This document shows, piece by piece, positions 1 through 7,936 of a stretch of 9,511 nucleotides of DNA. Below the pieces are notes generated by a model. That model was not told where the DNA came from, did not search any database, and saw only the letters and a program-made list of their open reading frames with translations. The DNA is from Acidiferrobacteraceae bacterium. Its GTDB lineage: Bacteria > Pseudomonadota > Gammaproteobacteria > Acidiferrobacterales > Acidiferrobacteraceae. Numbering within the stretch: the stretch's first letter is position 1; every line of letters begins with the position of its first letter. Both the position numbers and the translations under genes were made by a program. Where the stretch lies: contig DAHWKH010000182.1 in NCBI GenBank assembly GCA_027343725.1, positions 1 to 9,511 on the forward strand. The letters run 5' to 3'.

Positions 1-2867
1 TTGCCGGTCATCACCGCGAAGCGCCCGGCGACATTGTGATAGACCTTGCTGCCGCTGCCGTAGTTTTCGGTGTCGACCACCGAGAAATAATGCTCCAGAT
101 TGATCCACTGACCCACGACCAGGGGGCCGGTGAGGATGTTCTCGAGCAGGCGGCCCTTGGGGTCCAGGCGATAATCGTAGGATTGCAGGAAGGCCCGTCC
201 CTTCAGATCCACGCCCTCGGTGAGGGCGCGGCGGCCGACGATGACGTAAACATTGCCTGAAAGGCCCCATTCCGGCCGGACCTGCGACCAGTCATGGGCC
301 TGGCGCTGCGCGAGCGCCGAAGCCGCGAACGGGTCGGTGCCCACCTTGGGCGCGGCGCCCAAACGCGGCATCCGCTCGGCCGCGCAACAGCGGCCGGCCG
401 CACTCAAGCCGCTGCGCAGCCGCTCCAAATACAGGAGGTGCTGGGCCGGCAGCAGATCGAGGTCATGGAGTTCGATCGTATCGGTGGTGGTGTTGTGGAT
501 GGCCGGCACGAACCAGGTGTCGTCGGGGATCTCGATCCCGCGCTCACGCAGGCGCCGGCGCACCTCGGGTTTGTTGGCCATGGCCGCGAAGGCCCGGGCG
601 TTCGGCAGACCCTTGCCGCCGCCGCAGGCACCGCAATCCAAGGCCGACTCGTAGGGGTTGTTTTCGCTATGGCTCTTGTGCCCGATCAGGAGAATGAAGC
701 GCGAGAAATTGCGATCGAGCCCGATGGACACGAGGGCCTGGGTCACGTAGCGGACCTGCTCCTCGACGCTGAAGCCGATGCGCCCCAGGCGCTCCCGCTG
801 CAGGCTCATCGCCGCGCGGTCGATACGGTAGATACCCCGGAGCGTCTCCAGGAAGTCCTGTTCCGCGGCCGCCGTCATCTCCAGACGGCGCGCAAGCCCG
901 CTGGGCCTGGGCTCGTGCCCCAGCGCGACCTCGCGCAGATTCCGGATTTCATCGTCTGTGACCTGATTGCGGGGGATACGCAATTCGTGCGCGAGCGCGC
1001 GCACGATCATCGCGCGTTGCACGGCGCGGATGATCGAGTCGGCTTGCTCCGGGCTCAGTTTGTCGAGCAGCAAGCGCGTGACCGGCTTCGCGCCATGGAG
1101 CCGCTCGTTCCAGCGGCGATAGCTCAAGGGGGCCAGCGTCCGGCCCACGAGACCGAGGCTGAAGAGCAGGCCGATCGCCTCCACCGCGACGAACGGCGAA
1201 AGCAGCGAGCCCTTGAGCTCATGCAACACGTGCTGGAGGGCATCGTAGAGAGGCTCCTCCTCCCAATCCGCGTCGGCCGGTATTTCGAGCACCAGGTTCC
1301 TCGGCGTCTGGACCGCCGGGCACAGGTGGGTTTCGCTACCCTTCCCGAACTCCAGATAGCCGATGGGGATGCCGAAAAAGCCGGCGATGCCGAAGGTCTG
1401 GTAATCGCCCAAGGCCTCCAGATGCCGGCGCATGGGTTCCGAGCGCACATCGATACAGAACAAGGCCTGCGCGAAGGGGCGCTTCCCGGTGCGCTCGGTG
1501 GGCCTTCGGGCCGGGACCTTGGTCACCAACTCGGTGATGTAGTGGGACTCCATGGCCTTGAGCCACGCGTAACCCTCCTGCGCCTCCCAGTCGCGCAGGA
1601 TCCCGAGGAGGGCCGCCAAGGGCTCGGGCGCAAGGCGCGAAAGCGCTGAGCCCGCGGAGTCACCCATCGCCTCGGCCAACGCCTGCAGGGCGCGCGCCTG
1701 GCGGTGGGTTTCCCAGTCGGCCTTGGCGGCGACGTAGGCGTCGGCGATCCTCTCGATCCCGGCCGGGACCTCGCGCGATAGGGCATCGTCCACGCGCTGC
1801 GCCCAGGCAGGGAGGATCGAGCCGCTGTAAAGCTCGTGGCGCAGATAGGCCTGACACGGATGGTCCGCCAGGAGTGATGCGATCTCCGGGGCCTGCGCCG
1901 GCGTCCGGTGGTGCCGGTGGCTTTCCTGCAGCAAGGCGAAACCGAGCACCATCCGCACCGCCAGGAAATCGACCAGATCCGCGGGGTACCGCTGCGCCCA
2001 ATAGTAATGCTTGGCGCTCATGCGATAGCGGATGAACCCCGCCCACCCGTGCATCCGCGTCAACTCATGGGTGATGTACCCCTGCCAGGCCGACTCCGGG
2101 ACCTGTAAGCGCTGGAGGACGTCCGCCACCGTCCCCTCGACCGTCTCCTCCTGGTCCAAGACCTGGCGGAGATGCAGACCGCGCAGCAGGAATCGCGCGT
2201 TGCGCCGCGCGATGTCCTTCCACGACTCGAAAAATCCCGCCTCGCGGCCCGGTGCCTGCCAGGCCGATTGCCCCTCGTCGAAGAAATCGAGACAGCTCTT
2301 CGTCAGGAGGTCGTCCAATGTCGCGCCGATCGCCGTGCCGAAGAGCGCGTCCACGCGCGTGTACACCGGCGACTCCTCGGACAACCGCCGCGCGAGGATC
2401 CCGTGCAGGCGCTCATCCCGGTCGCCGTCCGGGACCGGCAGGGGCCGTCCTTGGAGTGCCGCCGCGATCCCGGCCGCGCTCGCCCAGTCGCTCTCCTCCG
2501 CCAAGCGATTGCGAACGCAAGCCGTGGCGAGGTGCCAGATCCAGGCCTCAAGATCCAACGCCTGCGACACGCGCGCCGTCTCCGGGTGCGTCTCCAGGAA
2601 GACACGGATCTGGCGCCGCAACTCCGCATCGTCGACCAAGCCGGCGCGCCGGTAGGCCTGATAGTGGGCGCGATCCAGATAGCCGCGGGCGTGGAACAGG
2701 CGGCTCCCCTCGGCGACCGCTTGCGCGAAAGGCCGATCCTCGAGACCGTAGAGGGGATTGTGATGAATGAAGGTGCGCATGGGCCAGAAGCGCGGGATCG
2801 GCTCGCTCGCCACGTAGACCATCGAGCGCACTTTGAGGCGGTCACCCAGGGCCAAGGTCGTCATCAT
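1..2867 (-). CDS. dabA: DabA, inorganic carbon transporter subunit (DUF2309), C-terminus cut by window edge
   Basis: Beta-carbonic-anhydrase-like subunit of the DAB complex. With the membrane subunit DabB it is thought to hydrate CO2 to bicarbonate in one direction at the inner membrane, driven by the cation gradient, loading the cytosol with bicarbonate for the carboxysome. The frame is open for 955 codons from the ATG at 2867 to the left edge, ending in a conserved-looking VMTG; I expect a further 50-100 residues beyond. Visible landmarks are FIHHNPL near residues 37-43, FCIDVRSE with zinc-type Cys471 and Asp473, GHKSHSENNP with His730, and LDCGACGGG with Cys745. The 15-residue His-Cys spacing matches the published Halothiobacillus DabA ligands. 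The start overlaps the upstream stop (ATGATGA), implying translational coupling. A second ATG at 2864 is better spaced (7 bases) from the GGAG and may be the true start. Soluble, not membrane-spanning. Identification is confident. Confidence 0.95.
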   Translation of the reverse strand, partial: MMTTLALGDRLKVRSMVYVASEPIPRFWPMRTFIHHNPLYGLEDRPFAQAVAEGSRLFHARGYLDRAHYQAYRRAGLVDDAELRRQIRVFLETHPETARVSQALDLEAWIWHLATACVRNRLAEESDWASAAGIAAALQGRPLPVPDGDRDERLHGILARRLSEESPVYTRVDALFGTAIGATLDDLLTKSCLDFFDEGQSAWQAPGREAGFFESWKDIARRNARFLLRGLHLRQVLDQEETVEGTVADVLQRLQVPESAWQGYITHELTRMHGWAGFIRYRMSAKHYYWAQRYPADLVDFLAVRMVLGFALLQESHRHHRTPAQAPEIASLLADHPCQAYLRHELYSGSILPAWAQRVDDALSREVPAGIERIADAYVAAKADWETHRQARALQALAEAMGDSAGSALSRLAPEPLAALLGILRDWEAQEGYAWLKAMESHYITELVTKVPARRPTERTGKRPFAQALFCIDVRSEPMRRHLEALGDYQTFGIAGFFGIPIGYLEFGKGSETHLCPAVQTPRNLVLEIPADADWEEEPLYDALQHVLHELKGSLLSPFVAVEAIGLLFSLGLVGRTLAPLSYRRWNERLHGAKPVTRLLLDKLSPEQADSIIRAVQRAMIVRALAHELRIPRNQVTDDEIRNLREVALGHEPRPSGLARRLEMTAAAEQDFLETLRGIYRIDRAAMSLQRERLGRIGFSVEEQVRYVTQALVSIGLDRNFSRFILLIGHKSHSENNPYESALDCGACGGGKGLPNARAFAAMANKPEVRRRLRERGIEIPDDTWFVPAIHNTTTDTIELHDLDLLPAQHLLYLERLRSGLSAAGRCCAAERMPRLGAAPKVGTDPFAASALAQRQAHDWSQVRPEWGLSGNVYVIVGRRALTEGVDLKGRAFLQSYDYRLDPKGRLLENILTGPLVVGQWINLEHYFSVVDTENYGSGSKVYHNVAGRFAVMTG

Positions 2868-3628
2868 CCGACTCCATTCGGGTAGAAGTTCAGGATCAGC
2901 GAGGCCAAAAGCAGAAGATTCATCAAGAGCGCGCTGCCTCGGCTGAGATCGGGCACGGTTTCGCCGCGGTAACGGCCGAAGAGCAGATCCTGAAAAAGCC
3001 GCGCGCTGGCCCATCCCCAGAAAAAGAGCAGCGGCAACAGGAAGGGCACCCAGTTTATGAGCAACGGCGAGAACGTTCGCCACGTCGCGAAGAAGGCCGG
3101 AAAGACGGGGGTCGCCGCGAGCGCGAGCACCGCGAGCGTGAGGCTTGCGGCCATGCGCGGCATCACTCGCACGATCCCGCCCTGCAGTCCGGCATAGGCG
3201 CCCCCGAGGCGCCGGACCAAGGCGCCGACTAGCCACAGCATGATCGCCGCGGGCCAGGTCCAACCGAACACCAGGACCTCGAGGACCGGCAGCGGCGTCC
3301 CATTCCACCAGCCAAGCCACGCGAGGGCAAGCCCGGAGCTCAAAAGAAGGCGCGTCCAGACACCGATCTCGCGCGCGCTCAGCGTGCGGAAGGCGTACAA
3401 GAAGGCGGACAGCACCGCCCAAGCCATCCCCCAATGGCGCACGGCCACGGGCAGCGCCGAGACCGGGGGGGCGAGGCGCAGAAGCCCCAAGCCGCATTGC
3501 GGCAACGCCAGGACCGCCAGCGCCTGCGCAAGCCCCGGCGGCAGGCTCGCGACGAGACGATTGAACGCCAAACTCAGCGGAAAGAGCGGCAGGAACAAGG
3601 CCGCGGCCAGGATCCATCCCATGCTCAT
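2864..3628 (-). CDS. NuoM C-terminal-half-like membrane protein between dabB and dabA
   Basis: A 254-residue, very hydrophobic protein with roughly seven predicted membrane segments. By eye its second half matches the last helices of NuoM/antiporter subunits of complex I: a GGIVRVMPRMAA stretch (about 150-161), then a TPVFPAFFATW segment (173-183) at the place of the NuoM GLPGxxGF loop, then RLFQDLLFGRY and PDLSRG (210-231) as in the NuoM RxxQxxxFG...DLSRRE region, and a closing LILNFYPNG (244-252) like the NuoM GxYP end. The N-terminal NuoM half with the key TM5 Glu and TM7 Lys is missing. It begins one base after the dabB stop and its own TGA overlaps the dabA ATG, so it is very likely co-translated with both and is a candidate third DAB subunit. 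A second ATG at 3622 is possible. The relationship to NuoM is inference from motifs; the function is unknown. Confidence 0.85.
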   Translation of the reverse strand: MSMGWILAAALFLPLFPLSLAFNRLVASLPPGLAQALAVLALPQCGLGLLRLAPPVSALPVAVRHWGMAWAVLSAFLYAFRTLSAREIGVWTRLLLSSGLALAWLGWWNGTPLPVLEVLVFGWTWPAAIMLWLVGALVRRLGGAYAGLQGGIVRVMPRMAASLTLAVLALAATPVFPAFFATWRTFSPLLINWVPFLLPLLFFWGWASARLFQDLLFGRYRGETVPDLSRGSALLMNLLLLASLILNFYPNGVG

Positions 3629-3629
3629 A

Positions 3630-5315
3630 TCAGCACCACCTCAGCCAGACATTGAGTCGTCGCGACCACTGCAGGAGCGTCTCGCTCACGCGCTCGTAGA
3701 CATCGGCCACGTACAGTTCGCGTGACAAGAGCGCATAAAAGCCGAGGTAGAGCGCCCGCCAGCGTCCGCCTAGATTCCGTCCCAACTCCAGGGAATCGGC
3801 GAAGAACGTGAGTGTCCAGCCGCCCACGAAGATCGCCGCCAAAACCAGCACGAGGGCATCGAAGGACACGCGATGGATGCTCGCCGCCTGGTAGAGCATG
3901 AGGCTCTCGTGCTCGTTGGGATAGAGGAACTGACTGAAGTAATGGCTGATCAGCGTGTAGCCGATGACCACGACGACGAAGGACGCGAGGATCCCGATCA
4001 TGAGGCGCCAGGGGTTCTGCTTCGACATCTTGTGGGCCGCGAAAAGCGCCTGGGCGCCCGTGACCCAGCCGAAGAACAGCAGCACGACGACGCCCTGCTC
4101 GTAGAACAGGTGTTCGGCAACGAAGAAGTGCGACAGGCTCAAGACCAGGACCGGCACCAGGACCGTCAGGCTCGCCGCGACCAGCCACGGCAAGCGGGAG
4201 GGCTTGGCGGGCTGGCGCTCCACGACCGAGGTGTAAATGGGATCGGGCGGCACGTCGTCATGCGCGCGCGCATCGCCGATCACATCGCCTGAGCCCAGGA
4301 ACAACGAGGCCTTGAAGAAACCGTGCGCGATGAGGTGGAAAACCGCCAGCGGGAAGGCCCCGAGGCCGCACTCCATGACCATGAAACCCATCTGGCCCAT
4401 GGTCGAGTAACCGAGCGACCGTTTGACGTCGTTTTGCATGAGCATCAGTCCGGATCCGGTGACGGCGGTCACGAGGCCCACGGCAAAGGCCCAGTGCAAA
4501 GACCAGCCGGCGTGCTCGAACACCGGCGCGAAGCGGTTGAAGAGAAACCCGCCGGCGTTGACGATGCCCGCGTGCATCAGGGCCGAAACGGGTGTCGGGC
4601 CGTCCATGGTGTAGGGCAGCCAGACATGGAGCGGAAACTGGGCCGAGCGCGCGAACGCCGCGAGGGCCAGCAGGAAGCCCGTCACCTCGGTCACCGGCAT
4701 CCCCCAAAACGCCCGCGTCGGCAGGCTCTGGATGCGCGCGAAAATCACCGGCAGCGAGAGTGTGTGATAGCAGTGCACCAGGATCAGGGCCGCGAGCCAC
4801 AAGGGCAGGTCGCCGAACCGATAGGTGATCTGGGTCCAGAAGGCGTAGCGTCCGGCCGCCGGGCGCTCGTGGTCGTGGCCCAACAGGAAATACAGGATGA
4901 CTCCCACCAGGAACCACGCCACCACGAGCGTCAGCAGATTGGCGGCCGAGACCATGAACAGGATCACGGCCGTCATCAGATCCAGGAGCGCGAAAAACCG
5001 GCTGTAGCCCGGCTCCTCGATCATGTAGCGCACGGAGTAGATGTGAACGATGAGGCTGATGCCCGAGACGAAGACCCAGAGCACGAGACTCAAGGGATCG
5101 AGCCAGAGGCTCCCGAAAACGCCATGCGCATCGACGACGGCCGCCCGGCCGGTGATGAGGTAGTGGACCAGCAACGCCGCAGCGCCGGCGAGCGCGAGCA
5201 TCAATGACCCCACGCTCACGCGCGCAGCCCAACGCCTATGCCGGCGCAGACACAGAAGAATCAGCACCGCGGAGACCACCGGCAAGACGGGCACCAAAAC
5301 TGCGAAGCGTTCCAT
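3630..5315 (-). CDS. dabB: DabB, NuoL/Mrp-like membrane subunit of the DAB inorganic carbon transporter
   Basis: A 561-residue polytopic membrane protein of the proton/cation-antiporter family (complex I NuoL, Mrp). In DAB complexes it anchors DabA and couples cation flow to CO2 hydration. The family core is clear: SAQFPLHVWLP (224-234), DGPTPVSALMHA (238-249), the DVKRSLGYSTMGQMGF loop with Lys298 (296-311), and HGFFKASLFLGSGDVI with Lys335 (331-346). By eye, the TM5 glutamate of NuoL falls at Phe135 (AWFLVG) and the TM7 lysine at Arg223 (ARSAQ). A soluble linker (about 347-373) is followed by more helices and a basic amphipathic C-terminal tail (about 515-561). The start ATG at 5315 has a good ribosome site (GAGAGG, 6 bases upstream) and lies 19 bases after the cbbO stop. 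Position next to dabA settles DabB over a genuine complex I subunit. Confidence 0.93.
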   Translation of the reverse strand: MERFAVLVPVLPVVSAVLILLCLRRHRRWAARVSVGSLMLALAGAAALLVHYLITGRAAVVDAHGVFGSLWLDPLSLVLWVFVSGISLIVHIYSVRYMIEEPGYSRFFALLDLMTAVILFMVSAANLLTLVVAWFLVGVILYFLLGHDHERPAAGRYAFWTQITYRFGDLPLWLAALILVHCYHTLSLPVIFARIQSLPTRAFWGMPVTEVTGFLLALAAFARSAQFPLHVWLPYTMDGPTPVSALMHAGIVNAGGFLFNRFAPVFEHAGWSLHWAFAVGLVTAVTGSGLMLMQNDVKRSLGYSTMGQMGFMVMECGLGAFPLAVFHLIAHGFFKASLFLGSGDVIGDARAHDDVPPDPIYTSVVERQPAKPSRLPWLVAASLTVLVPVLVLSLSHFFVAEHLFYEQGVVVLLFFGWVTGAQALFAAHKMSKQNPWRLMIGILASFVVVVIGYTLISHYFSQFLYPNEHESLMLYQAASIHRVSFDALVLVLAAIFVGGWTLTFFADSLELGRNLGGRWRALYLGFYALLSRELYVADVYERVSETLLQWSRRLNVWLRWC

Positions 5316-5320
5316 GTCGA

Positions 5321-5328
5321 TCCTCTCC
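5321..5328 (-). promoter_or_regulatory. Ribosome binding site of dabB
   Basis: On the minus strand GGAGAGGA, 5-6 bases before the ATG at 5315, inside the 19-base cbbO-dabB gap. It supports this start and independent initiation of dabB within the operon mRNA. Confidence 0.7.
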
Positions 5329-5334
5329 GATCCG

Positions 5335-7689
5335 TTATTTCGTCATGGCGATGTAGAGCTGCGGCAACTTCGCCGGCAACCTGTCCACGTGGTCCAGGAC
5401 CAGGTAGTTGCGTGCGCCGAAAATGCGCGACACGTACTCGTCGGCATAGGGGTCCAGGGACAGGCAAAAGGTCCGGATGCCCTTGCGCGCCAACTCCTCG
5501 ACCGCCTTTTTGGCGTCCCATCGCAGATATTGGGGATCCCGCACGTCGTTGTCGGCGGGCTCGCCGTCCGTCAGAAGGATGATCAATTTCTTCTGGCTGG
5601 AGCGCCGGTCCATGAGGTGTCCCGCGTGCCGCAGCGCCGCGCCCATGCGCGTCGAGAGCTGCCCCGTCATGCCCGCGAGGCGCGCCTTGACCTTGTCGTC
5701 ATAGGAGGCCTCGAACTCCTTGTAACGATAGAACTCCACGTCGTGGCGCCCATTGGAATCGAAGCCGCAGAGCATGAACGGGTCCCCGATCCGCGCCAAT
5801 GCCTCCGCGAGGAGCGCCGAGGCCTCGCGCGCGAGCTGCAAAACCGTGACATCCCCCTCGCTCCGGGACCGCAACGGGTCGTTGGTGGATTCGGACAGGT
5901 CGATGAGCAACATGACCGACAGGTCGCGGATATGCAAACGCGTGCGGATGCCGATGCGCGGGTCGGGCTGGCGCCCCATGCGGATGTCGCTCATGGCGAG
6001 CACCGCCGCGTTCACCTCGATTTCGTCACCGTCCTCCACCTTGCGTTCGCGGATCACGCCCTGCGGCTGCACCGCCTCGATCAGTTTTTTCAGGCGCTGC
6101 ACGAGCGCTTTCTGGGCCTCCAGAAAACCGTCGATGGTTTCGGGGTCGCCGGTCTTCGGGCGCTTCTCGTACAGCGTCACCCACAGCGGGCGTTCGAGCT
6201 GGGTCTGATAGTCCCACTCCGGGTAGGTCAGGGGTTGGGATATGGGCTCCTTGCCTTCGCGCTCATTGAAGGTCGTCCCGTCGTCGTCGTAGAACTCGGT
6301 GGAGAGGACCCAGACCTCCTGGGCATCGTCGCCGGCGCTCTCCACATCCACCGCGTTGATCATCTCCATGAGGCTCACGTACTTGCGCACCTGACGCTCG
6401 CTCCCTGCCAAGGGGTCGCCGAGCCCCTCCGACTGCGGGGGGGTCCAGAGAGAACGGTTGTCGTCACGGTAGGGAATGACCAGGGTCTCGCCGCTCGGCG
6501 TATAGACTAAGCCATGCGCCTGGGCCTGCACCGCGAGCGCTTCCGCCGATTGCAGAAGGTCCGTGTAGCGGTCGGAGTCGTCGGACGGCAGGCGCGCGAA
6601 GGCCGCGCGCGCCTCGCCCACCATGGGGTGATCGTCGCGATAATCGCCATCGAGGAGCGCCAGGGCGCAGCGGGCGAGGACCGCGGTCAGATCGGGCTTT
6701 TCGTCGTGATGGATCGTGGCCGGCAGGGTCGCGAGCGACCGCCATAGGGGGAAAAGCCCGGGGAACTGCGCAATCGCGCGCCGTTCCACCCAGGCATCCT
6801 CCAAAAGCCCGATCCAGACCCTTTGTGCCGGGGTCGCGAGTTCGAAGCGGGGATCGAAATGCGACAGCACCACATGCGCGCTTCCATGGGCGGCCGCGGC
6901 CCGGAACATCTCCAAGGCGCCGATCCGCTGTCCCTGGCCGTTCTCCCAATCGTCGTATGCGTCCGGGACATGAATGAAGTAATTCTCGATATACGGGCGA
7001 TAGCCCTCGCGCGTCTCGAAGTCACCGGAGGTGGGGCGCAAAAAGAAGTCCCGTCCCCATAGGGCGCGCAAATACATGACCAGCCGCCGCTGGATGTCGA
7101 TAAAGAGCAGCCCGCGCCGTTCCTGCTGCATGACGGCATGCGCCTGGGGGCTGACGAGACCGAAGTAATCGGCTTGCGCCGCGAAATCGTTGCGGTAGGC
7201 GGACACGCCCCACAGGGCCCAGCGGCGCAGGCCGCCCAAGGTCATTTGCTCGAGAAGCACCTCGATCTTGCCGAGCATGGGCCGCACGCCCTGCGGGACC
7301 TGGGCCAGGAGCTGATCGACCAGCAGGAGATAGCCGCGAAAGAGTTCGATCTCGCCCAGGCGCCGGGCGACCACCGGGGCGGTTGAGAAAAACAGCGACA
7401 GGACCTGGGCGCTGGTCTTTGCGTACATGCGGATCGCGGTGGAGAGCATCTCGAAGACCGCCTGCTCCCCGATCTCGCGCGCCACCAGGGGCGCGCTCTC
7501 GAGGAAAGCCACCACGAGATCACTGCCCCGCCCGAGGGCCTTCAGGCTGCCGGCGCCCTGGAGATAGGCCTCGAGGCCGCGCGTCGTGAAGACGCGCGCC
7601 GCCTCATGCCAGTTGGCCTCGAGGACCTGAGCGGCGTGTTCGCCGAGATCCTCGAGCAGCTCCGGGTGATCTGCCAGCTGAATGGTCAT
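5335..7689 (-). CDS. cbbO: CbbO, Rubisco activase adaptor subunit with C-terminal VWA domain
   Basis: A 784-residue protein of the CbbO/NorD type. CbbO pairs with a hexameric AAA+ ring, CbbQ, to remove inhibitory sugar phosphates from Rubisco; CbbO is the adaptor that touches Rubisco. Numbered from the ATG at 7689, the N-terminal two thirds are helical and the C-terminal VWA domain starts near 590. It has a complete-looking metal site: DLSES with Asp597, Ser599 and Ser601, STRMG with Thr680, and LLTDGEP with Asp708, so metal-dependent substrate binding should be intact. The length is normal for the family. A GTG 18 bases upstream (7707) would add MRGGRS but lacks a spaced ribosome site; the ATG at 7689 follows AGGAG by only one base, so the start is somewhat uncertain. 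The gene lies between mcdB and dabB. Unusually, cbbQ is not next to it. Confidence 0.93.
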   Translation of the reverse strand: MTIQLADHPELLEDLGEHAAQVLEANWHEAARVFTTRGLEAYLQGAGSLKALGRGSDLVVAFLESAPLVAREIGEQAVFEMLSTAIRMYAKTSAQVLSLFFSTAPVVARRLGEIELFRGYLLLVDQLLAQVPQGVRPMLGKIEVLLEQMTLGGLRRWALWGVSAYRNDFAAQADYFGLVSPQAHAVMQQERRGLLFIDIQRRLVMYLRALWGRDFFLRPTSGDFETREGYRPYIENYFIHVPDAYDDWENGQGQRIGALEMFRAAAAHGSAHVVLSHFDPRFELATPAQRVWIGLLEDAWVERRAIAQFPGLFPLWRSLATLPATIHHDEKPDLTAVLARCALALLDGDYRDDHPMVGEARAAFARLPSDDSDRYTDLLQSAEALAVQAQAHGLVYTPSGETLVIPYRDDNRSLWTPPQSEGLGDPLAGSERQVRKYVSLMEMINAVDVESAGDDAQEVWVLSTEFYDDDGTTFNEREGKEPISQPLTYPEWDYQTQLERPLWVTLYEKRPKTGDPETIDGFLEAQKALVQRLKKLIEAVQPQGVIRERKVEDGDEIEVNAAVLAMSDIRMGRQPDPRIGIRTRLHIRDLSVMLLIDLSESTNDPLRSRSEGDVTVLQLAREASALLAEALARIGDPFMLCGFDSNGRHDVEFYRYKEFEASYDDKVKARLAGMTGQLSTRMGAALRHAGHLMDRRSSQKKLIILLTDGEPADNDVRDPQYLRWDAKKAVEELARKGIRTFCLSLDPYADEYVSRIFGARNYLVLDHVDRLPAKLPQLYIAMTK

Positions 7690-7744
7690 ACTCCTGCCGC
7701 CCCGCACTCCATGACGTCTTCAAACGCGACCCCTTCGGGGACGT
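7690..7744. other. mcdB-cbbO gap with coding-like residual frame and small hairpin
   Basis: This 55-base gap is the longest untranslated stretch in the window. On the minus strand it contains CCCC-GAA-GGGG (7730-7740), a stem of four pairs that is too short to call a terminator and has no T tract. A third frame, different from mcdB, stays open through the gap and reads like protein (GLNVPEGVAFEDVMECGAAGV), ending in TGA at 7686-7688, which overlaps the cbbO ATG as ATGA. The only ATG in that frame (7712) gives an eight-codon peptide. It may be a coupling mini-ORF, a remnant of a lost gene, or chance in GC-rich DNA. Confidence 0.4.
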
Positions 7745-7936
7745 TCAGTCCGGCCAGATGCGCGGCGGGTTGAGGCCCCGGCCTCCGCCCGCGTTCAAAT
7801 CCGTGGGCTCATGGGAGCGCGCCCCACTCGGGGTCGTCCCGACCGGCGTCTCGCCTTTCTCCTCGGCCGGGTTCGGGGTGGCCCGCCGCCGCGGGGCCTG
7901 GATGCTCGCGCTCAATTTATCTTCCAAGTTGCTCAT
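7745..7936 (-). CDS. mcdB: McdB-like carboxysome positioning protein
   Basis: A 63-residue, low-complexity protein rich in Pro, Gly, Arg and Glu, with no hydrophobic core and predicted to be disordered apart from a short N-terminal amphipathic start (MSNLEDKLSASI). McdB proteins bind carboxysomes and stimulate their McdA ATPase, so that carboxysomes spread over the nucleoid and are shared at division. McdB sequences diverge greatly; the assignment rests on position directly after mcdA, small size, disorder, and a C-terminal tryptophan (NPPRIWPD, Trp61), a feature reported as nearly invariant in these proteins. The ATG overlaps the mcdA stop (ATGA) and has a near-perfect ribosome site, so the two should be made together. 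It is short for the family as I know it. A longer read-through from upstream in the same frame (to 8311) only shadows mcdA. Confidence 0.8.
   Translation of the reverse strand: MSNLEDKLSASIQAPRRRATPNPAEEKGETPVGTTPSGARSHEPTDLNAGGGRGLNPPRIWPD

Noticed and set aside
294..1649. Long plus-strand open frame (451 codons), with a similar one at 2172-2885
   Set aside because: It is the mirror frame of dabA: codon positions align exactly opposite and the predicted protein is Arg/Gln/Ala-rich with no family motif, as expected opposite a high-GC gene.
2864..5315. Genuine respiratory complex I (NuoL/NuoM) genes
   Set aside because: No other nuo genes are present, and the direct linkage to dabA and carboxysome genes identifies a DAB transporter.
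5314..6510. Plus-strand open frame of 398 codons opposite cbbO
   Set aside because: Antisense shadow of cbbO in GC-rich DNA; the translated sequence has no recognisable motif.
7730..7740. CCCC/GGGG hairpin as a transcription terminator
   Set aside because: Only four base pairs and no following T run; it lies inside an apparently continuous operon.
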